Assembly (NCBI GenBank): GCA_963522145.1
Contig: CAUQXI010000002.1
Location: forward strand, 124,001 to 188,000
Reading direction: 5' to 3'
From: Mesorhizobium_B sp963522145
Lineage (GTDB): Bacteria > Pseudomonadota > Alphaproteobacteria > Rhizobiales > Rhizobiaceae
Length of the DNA: 64,000 nucleotides
Part shown: one piece after another, positions 60,409 to 64,000 of the stretch
How the letters are laid out: the number at the start of each line of letters is the position of its first letter
Numbering within the stretch: the first letter of the stretch is position 1
Made by a program: the position numbers and the translations under genes
Notes under the pieces: model-generated
Database searches by the model: none
Seen by the model: only the letters and a program-made list of their open reading frames with translations
What the model was told of the DNA's origin: nothing

Positions 60409-60729
60409 TCGGATGCCTCAAGGCCTGATCTGTGGATACGTCTGTCCGAGGTCAGGCGATTCGGGTCTGGTTGGCGGGTAGAAGCAATCGATCGTGCAGC
60501 ATTTCGGCGCGACAGAGACTTAAGGGAGGCTCGCGGCCGGTTCCATTTCTCGTCAACGCTGTGCCCGGGCACTCGTGATGATGAGAGGGGGGGGGCTGGT
60601 TGAGCGTGCGCGTAGCCCCATGCGTCGCATTCAACTGGCATGGTGCTTGCTTTGCATGGTTGGCAATTCTCAGCCGAAGCTGATGGAAGGCAATACGGGG
60701 AACCCTCAATCAACAAAGGGAATTAAACA
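60409..60729. other. Intergenic control region of the second ABC transporter
   Basis: This 321-base gap contains no credible gene. It holds GCCTGA (60423) and TCAGGC (60452) arms, a TCTCGTCA / TGATGAGA imperfect inverted pair (60548 and 60579), a run of nine G at about 60588-60596 and the -24/-12 promoter at 60636. Confidence 0.55.
60636..60651 (+). promoter_or_regulatory. Sigma-54 (-24/-12) promoter of the transporter operon
   Basis: TGGCATGGTGCTTGCT matches the -24/-12 consensus with GG and GC 10 bases apart. Transcription would begin about 60661, some 69 bases before the binding-protein ATG. Confidence 0.78.
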
Positions 60730-62031
60730 ATGGGAAATTCGCTGACTCTCAATCGCAGGAATATGCTGCAGATCGCCGCTGCCGGCTCTGCATTTGCTGC
60801 CATGGGCGGCCGCCTGGCATTCGCAGATGAGCGCACTCTGAAGTTCATGACGGCAAACCAAGCCTGGTGCGAGGCGCTGGCGACCCTTGTGCCGCCGGAA
60901 TACCAAAAGGAAGCGGGCGTCGATATTTCGGTCGACCAGAATGCCTATGACGCCCTCTACACGAAGGCAGTAGTTGAGCTGTCTCAAGGATCGAGCACAT
61001 ACGACTTCCTCAACCTGGACTGCATGTGGATTCGGCAGGCAGTTTCGAGCAACTGGGCGCTGTGCCTAGAGGACATGAAGGCTGCCGATCCGTCTTTGCC
61101 CGACATCAATTACGGCAACATCATTCCGCCGGCCTTGTCCTACGTGACGGTCGACAACAAGCACTATGGACTGCCGATGACGTGCTCCATGCCGGTGATG
61201 GTTTATCGCAAGGACCTGTTGGAGAAAGCCGGTATCGAAAAGGCGCCGGCGACGTGGAAGGAATACCTCGACGCCGCCAAGAAGATGCATTCGACCGAAA
61301 CCGCGGGCGCCTGCCTTCTCGCCGGCGGCCAGGATTCCTTCAGCTCGGGCGACTTTGGCTCCCGCCTGATGAGCATGGTGAAGCTCAATCCGCAGGACGA
61401 TGGATTTACCGATGCGGAGGGCAATCCCGTATTCAATACCGAAGGGCAGGGTGAGGCCGCGCTGGAGCTCCTGAAGGAGCTGACCCAGTACTGCCCGGCA
61501 GGGTTCGAGAACTTCGACTATCCCGACGGTACCAGCGTGTTGCAGCAAGGTGCCGCGGCAATGCTCGTGACGTGGTCCGACTGCGTCGTCGGGATCGAGG
61601 ACGGACCGCATAAGGGTAAGTTTGGATATGCCGTAGCCCCGCTCGACAAGTTCAAGCAGTCCCAGGTCGGCGGGATGGAGCTGATCGCCAACAAGAACTC
61701 CAAGAATCCTACAGAAGCGTACAAGTTCCTGGCTTGGCTGGCGGATGGTGGCTACAGATACTTCCGCGCAGGCAAAGAGACATCGCTCGTCTTTGCTGAA
61801 GATGTGAACAATGCTTCCAACATCGAAGCCATACCGATGCTGCAGGCCTTCCAGGCCTTCAACTCGGCTGGTCTATCCAGTTGCGCGGTCCAGTTCTATC
61901 GCGTCAAGAACGCGTTGGAAGCGCAGCGCGCGCTTTACGAGGAGATCGTGGCGGGGCTGACCGGTCAGAAATCGTCAAAGGACGCCATGGCTGCGGCGCA
62001 GGATCGTGTTGCCAAGCTGAAGGCAGCCTGA
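60730..62031 (+). CDS. ABC transporter solute-binding protein with Tat leader
   Basis: A 433-residue family 1 (CUT1-like) solute-binding protein. The N-terminus LNRRNMLQIAAAGSAFAAMG is a twin-arginine signal with cleavage after a RLAFA-type site. Body features are EYQKEAGVDISVDQNAYDAL, YGLPMTCSMPVMVYRKDLLE and EAYKFLAWLADGGYRYF. The substrate class is carbohydrate or polyol; the exact ligand is unknown. It is the first gene of an operon with two permeases and an ATPase, and has a predicted sigma-54 promoter. That ties uptake to the catabolic regulon of ribB, aldehyde dehydrogenase and the oxidoreductases. Confidence 0.88.
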   Translation: MGNSLTLNRRNMLQIAAAGSAFAAMGGRLAFADERTLKFMTANQAWCEALATLVPPEYQKEAGVDISVDQNAYDALYTKAVVELSQGSSTYDFLNLDCMWIRQAVSSNWALCLEDMKAADPSLPDINYGNIIPPALSYVTVDNKHYGLPMTCSMPVMVYRKDLLEKAGIEKAPATWKEYLDAAKKMHSTETAGACLLAGGQDSFSSGDFGSRLMSMVKLNPQDDGFTDAEGNPVFNTEGQGEAALELLKELTQYCPAGFENFDYPDGTSVLQQGAAAMLVTWSDCVVGIEDGPHKGKFGYAVAPLDKFKQSQVGGMELIANKNSKNPTEAYKFLAWLADGGYRYFRAGKETSLVFAEDVNNASNIEAIPMLQAFQAFNSAGLSSCAVQFYRVKNALEAQRALYEEIVAGLTGQKSSKDAMAAAQDRVAKLKAA

Positions 62032-62090
62032 TCACGCACGCATGAAGGAAGGCGGCTTGCCTGCCTTCCTTCACTCCCGAAAGTGAACCC

Positions 62091-63035
62091 ATGACAGAAC
62101 AGGTTTTGGTATTGGCCGTCAGTGATATGACTCCAGCGAAGACAGCGCCTGCACCTGACAGGACGGGAACTGTCCTGCTGGCCCCTTCGCTCATATTCAT
62201 GACGCTGGTTGGCCTCTTTCCGTTGCTGCACTCGATCTACATTTCATTCACTGGTTACAGCGCCAGCAATGGATTTGCATATCAGTTTGTTGGCTTGTCC
62301 AACTACACCAACGGGCTGACCGATCCGCAACTCTGGCACGCGCTTCTGATGACCGCGATCTTCACGGCGTGCAGTGTGCTTCTGTCACTCATCCTGGCGA
62401 TCGCGCTTGCGGTGCTTTTCAACATGGATCTGCCGGGCTTTTTCCTGCTCCGGACGGTCGTCCTCGTGCCGATGCTTGTGACTCCGATTGCTGTGGGCAT
62501 CGTATGGCGCGTCATGATGAATCCGCAGCAGGGTCTGCTCAACTATCTCCTGTCGCTTGTCGGACTCGGACCTCAGGTCTGGGTCAACGGATCGGCGACG
62601 GCCTTCGCATCCGTTCTTCTGGTCGACATATGGGAATGGACGCCCTTCGTGTTCATCATCGTTCTGGCAGGGTTGCGCGCGCTGCCAAGGAGCCCGTTTG
62701 AGGCTGCTGCGGTGGACGGCGCGTCGCCTTGGGAAATATTCAGGCTGATCACGCTGCCGATGCTGAAGCCCGTAATCACGATCGCGGTCCTGCTGCGGCT
62801 GATCGATGCCGCCCGCACCTATGACACGGTCTATCTGCTGACGCGAGGCGGCCCCAATTTCGCGACCGACCTCAGCTCCATCTACCTCCAGCGGGTGAAC
62901 TTCCAGTTCTTCAACTTCGGGTATGGCGCGGCACTGTCGTGGATCTACCTGATCCTCTTGTCGATCGTGGTGATCCTCTACGTCCGCTGGAGTGGCTTTC
63001 TGAAGGTGATCTCCGACAACCAGAACTCCCGATAG
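62091..63035 (+). CDS. CUT1-type ABC transporter permease (MalF/UgpA-like)
   Basis: A 314-residue inner-membrane permease with six spans; the first is VLLAPSLIFMTLVGLFPLLH. The cytoplasmic EAA loop for the ATPase is FEAAAVDGASPWEIFRLITL near residue 204. It follows the binding-protein gene after 59 bases and precedes the second permease by 8 bases. It forms half of the membrane channel of the importer. Confidence 0.9.
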   Translation: MTEQVLVLAVSDMTPAKTAPAPDRTGTVLLAPSLIFMTLVGLFPLLHSIYISFTGYSASNGFAYQFVGLSNYTNGLTDPQLWHALLMTAIFTACSVLLSLILAIALAVLFNMDLPGFFLLRTVVLVPMLVTPIAVGIVWRVMMNPQQGLLNYLLSLVGLGPQVWVNGSATAFASVLLVDIWEWTPFVFIIVLAGLRALPRSPFEAAAVDGASPWEIFRLITLPMLKPVITIAVLLRLIDAARTYDTVYLLTRGGPNFATDLSSIYLQRVNFQFFNFGYGAALSWIYLILLSIVVILYVRWSGFLKVISDNQNSR

Positions 63036-63043
63036 GAAAACAG

Positions 63044-63898
63044 ATGTCATCTGCGACGATTGACGGAAATCTCGGGAAGCGGAACTGGTTCAAGCTGGCT
63101 CTTGCTTACGCAGCCGCTCTGCTTGCGACAGCCTTCTTCGCGCTCCCGCTGGTCTGGCTTGTCCTGTCATCCATCAAGAGCGACGGCGACGTCGCTGCTT
63201 ATCCGCCGAAGTTCTTCTTCGAGCCGTCACTGGCGAACTATCACAAGCTGTTCTCCGAACTCGATGCCGGGACGGCGCTCTACAACAGCTTCTTCATCGT
63301 CACCATCGCCACCCTGCTCGCAATGATCATGGGAACCATGGCGGCCTACGCTCTGGCAAGATGTTCGATGAAGAACCGGGAGTTCATGGCTTTCCAGTTC
63401 CTGACGATCCGCATGACCCCGTCGATCGTCAGCGTCATACCGCTATTCATCATCGCCCGATCGATGGGGGTCTTCGACACCCCCTGGCTGTTGATCGCCA
63501 TCTACGCGCTGAACGGTCTGCCATTCGTCGTATGGGTTCTGCGCGTCTTTATCCAGGACTTGCCGAAATCGATCGAAGAGGCTGCGCTGATCGACGGCTG
63601 TGGGCGATATGAGGTTCTATATCGCGTGACCCTGCCGCTGCTTCTGCCCGGATTGGCGGCCGTTCTGGTGATCATCTTCATGTTCGCCTGGAACGAGTAC
63701 CTTTTCGCCAGCATGCTGACCTCGTCGGAAGCGCGCACACTGCCGATCCTGGCGGCAAATGCCATCAAGCCGAAGTCCATCTCATGGGGATTGGCGTGCG
63801 CCGCCGGAGTGATGATGTCGCTGCCGGTTGTCATTATTGTTCTTTCAGCGCAGCGATATCTGGTTCGCGGCCTGACACTTGGTGCAGTGAAAGGCTAG
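63044..63898 (+). CDS. CUT1-type ABC transporter permease (MalG/UgpE-like)
   Basis: A 284-residue permease. The ATG at 63044 has ATAGGA upstream; the longer frame back to 62939 lies inside the previous permease. The first span is LALAYAAALLATAFFALPLV, and the EAA loop reads SIEEAALIDGCGRYEVLYRV near residue 187. The C-terminus ends with YLVRGLTLGAVKG, the common ending of this family. It pairs with the upstream permease. Confidence 0.9.
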   Translation: MSSATIDGNLGKRNWFKLALAYAAALLATAFFALPLVWLVLSSIKSDGDVAAYPPKFFFEPSLANYHKLFSELDAGTALYNSFFIVTIATLLAMIMGTMAAYALARCSMKNREFMAFQFLTIRMTPSIVSVIPLFIIARSMGVFDTPWLLIAIYALNGLPFVVWVLRVFIQDLPKSIEEAALIDGCGRYEVLYRVTLPLLLPGLAAVLVIIFMFAWNEYLFASMLTSSEARTLPILAANAIKPKSISWGLACAAGVMMSLPVVIIVLSAQRYLVRGLTLGAVKG

Positions 63899-63901
63899 AC
63901 G

Positions 63902-64000
63902 ATGAGCGTTTCGGTTCGGAAACTGCGCAAGCAGTATCAGGCCTTTCGGGCAGTCAACGATGTTGACCTCGATGTGGCGGATGGTGAGTTCTTTGTGTTC
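63902..64000 (+). CDS. ABC transporter ATP-binding protein, 3' truncated by window end
   Basis: The reading frame opens 3 bases after the second permease stop and is cut by the window edge after 33 codons. It begins VRKLRKQYQAFRAVNDVDLD and ends in DGEFFVF, the region just before Walker A of MalK/UgpC-type ATPases. It is expected to energise the permeases upstream. Confidence 0.8.
   Translation, partial: MSVSVRKLRKQYQAFRAVNDVDLDVADGEFFVF

Overview
The window is a GC-rich chromosomal segment (roughly 60-65% GC judged by eye). It looks alphaproteobacterial and most probably belongs to the Hyphomicrobiales (rhizobial order). The evidence is the codon style, the CUT1 sugar ABC cassettes, the DUF6894 and DUF805 small proteins, and the MoxR/DUF58/SpoIIM/RDD block. 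No rRNA, tRNA, CRISPR array, transposase or prophage gene was recognised.

Layout. (1) 1-12.7 kb is an exopolysaccharide locus: a CelD/BcsL-type acetyltransferase (cut by the window edge), three GT4 glycosyltransferases, a Tat-exported GH5 hydrolase, a heparinase II/III-like lyase, an AlgD-type GDP-mannose 6-dehydrogenase, an AsnB-type amidotransferase and a beta-propeller protein. (2) 13-17 kb is one very large autotransporter, with an exact 23-bp tandem duplication in its upstream gap. (3) 17.7-24.4 kb is a compact DUF805 - DUF4129 - DUF4350 - MoxR - DUF58 - SpoIIM - RDD membrane/AAA+ operon. (4) 24.5-32.1 kb holds assorted single genes: a PAS protein, a Crp/Fnr regulator with a perfect 22-bp palindrome beside it, a frameshifted DUF6894 gene, a VOC protein, a DEAD-box helicase, gamma-glutamyltransferase, a PAP2 phosphatase and a DUF3833-like protein. 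(5) 32.2-40.8 kb is a divergent amino-sugar locus: CUT1 transporter on the minus strand; ATPase, regulator, AgaS-like isomerase, ROK kinase and NagA on the plus strand. (6) 40.8-50.0 kb contains five glycosyltransferase-like genes (GT10, exostosin-like, Anp1-like, MNN1-like, GT4), then a PqqD-like protein, an HPr-kinase-like kinase, a 64-residue peptide gene, a GT2-TPR protein and an NTP_transf_5 nucleotidyltransferase. (7) 50.4-64 kb is a catabolic region: RibB, aldehyde dehydrogenase, RidA, two FAD amine-type oxidoreductases, a GMC oxidoreductase, a sigma-54 activator, a flavin reductase and a second CUT1-like transporter that runs off the window.

Two observations stand out. The 46.3-50.0 kb block has the parts list of a peptide-modifying (RiPP-like) system. 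The PqqD-like, kinase and nucleotidyltransferase set resembles the tailoring genes of paeninodin-type lasso peptide clusters. However, the cyclase and leader protease are missing, and glycosyltransferases sit in their place. Separately, three good -24/-12 (sigma-54) promoters precede ribB, the flavin reductase and the solute-binding protein around a single sigma-54 activator. This defines a probable local regulon that links a flavoenzyme pathway to its own flavin supply and uptake system.
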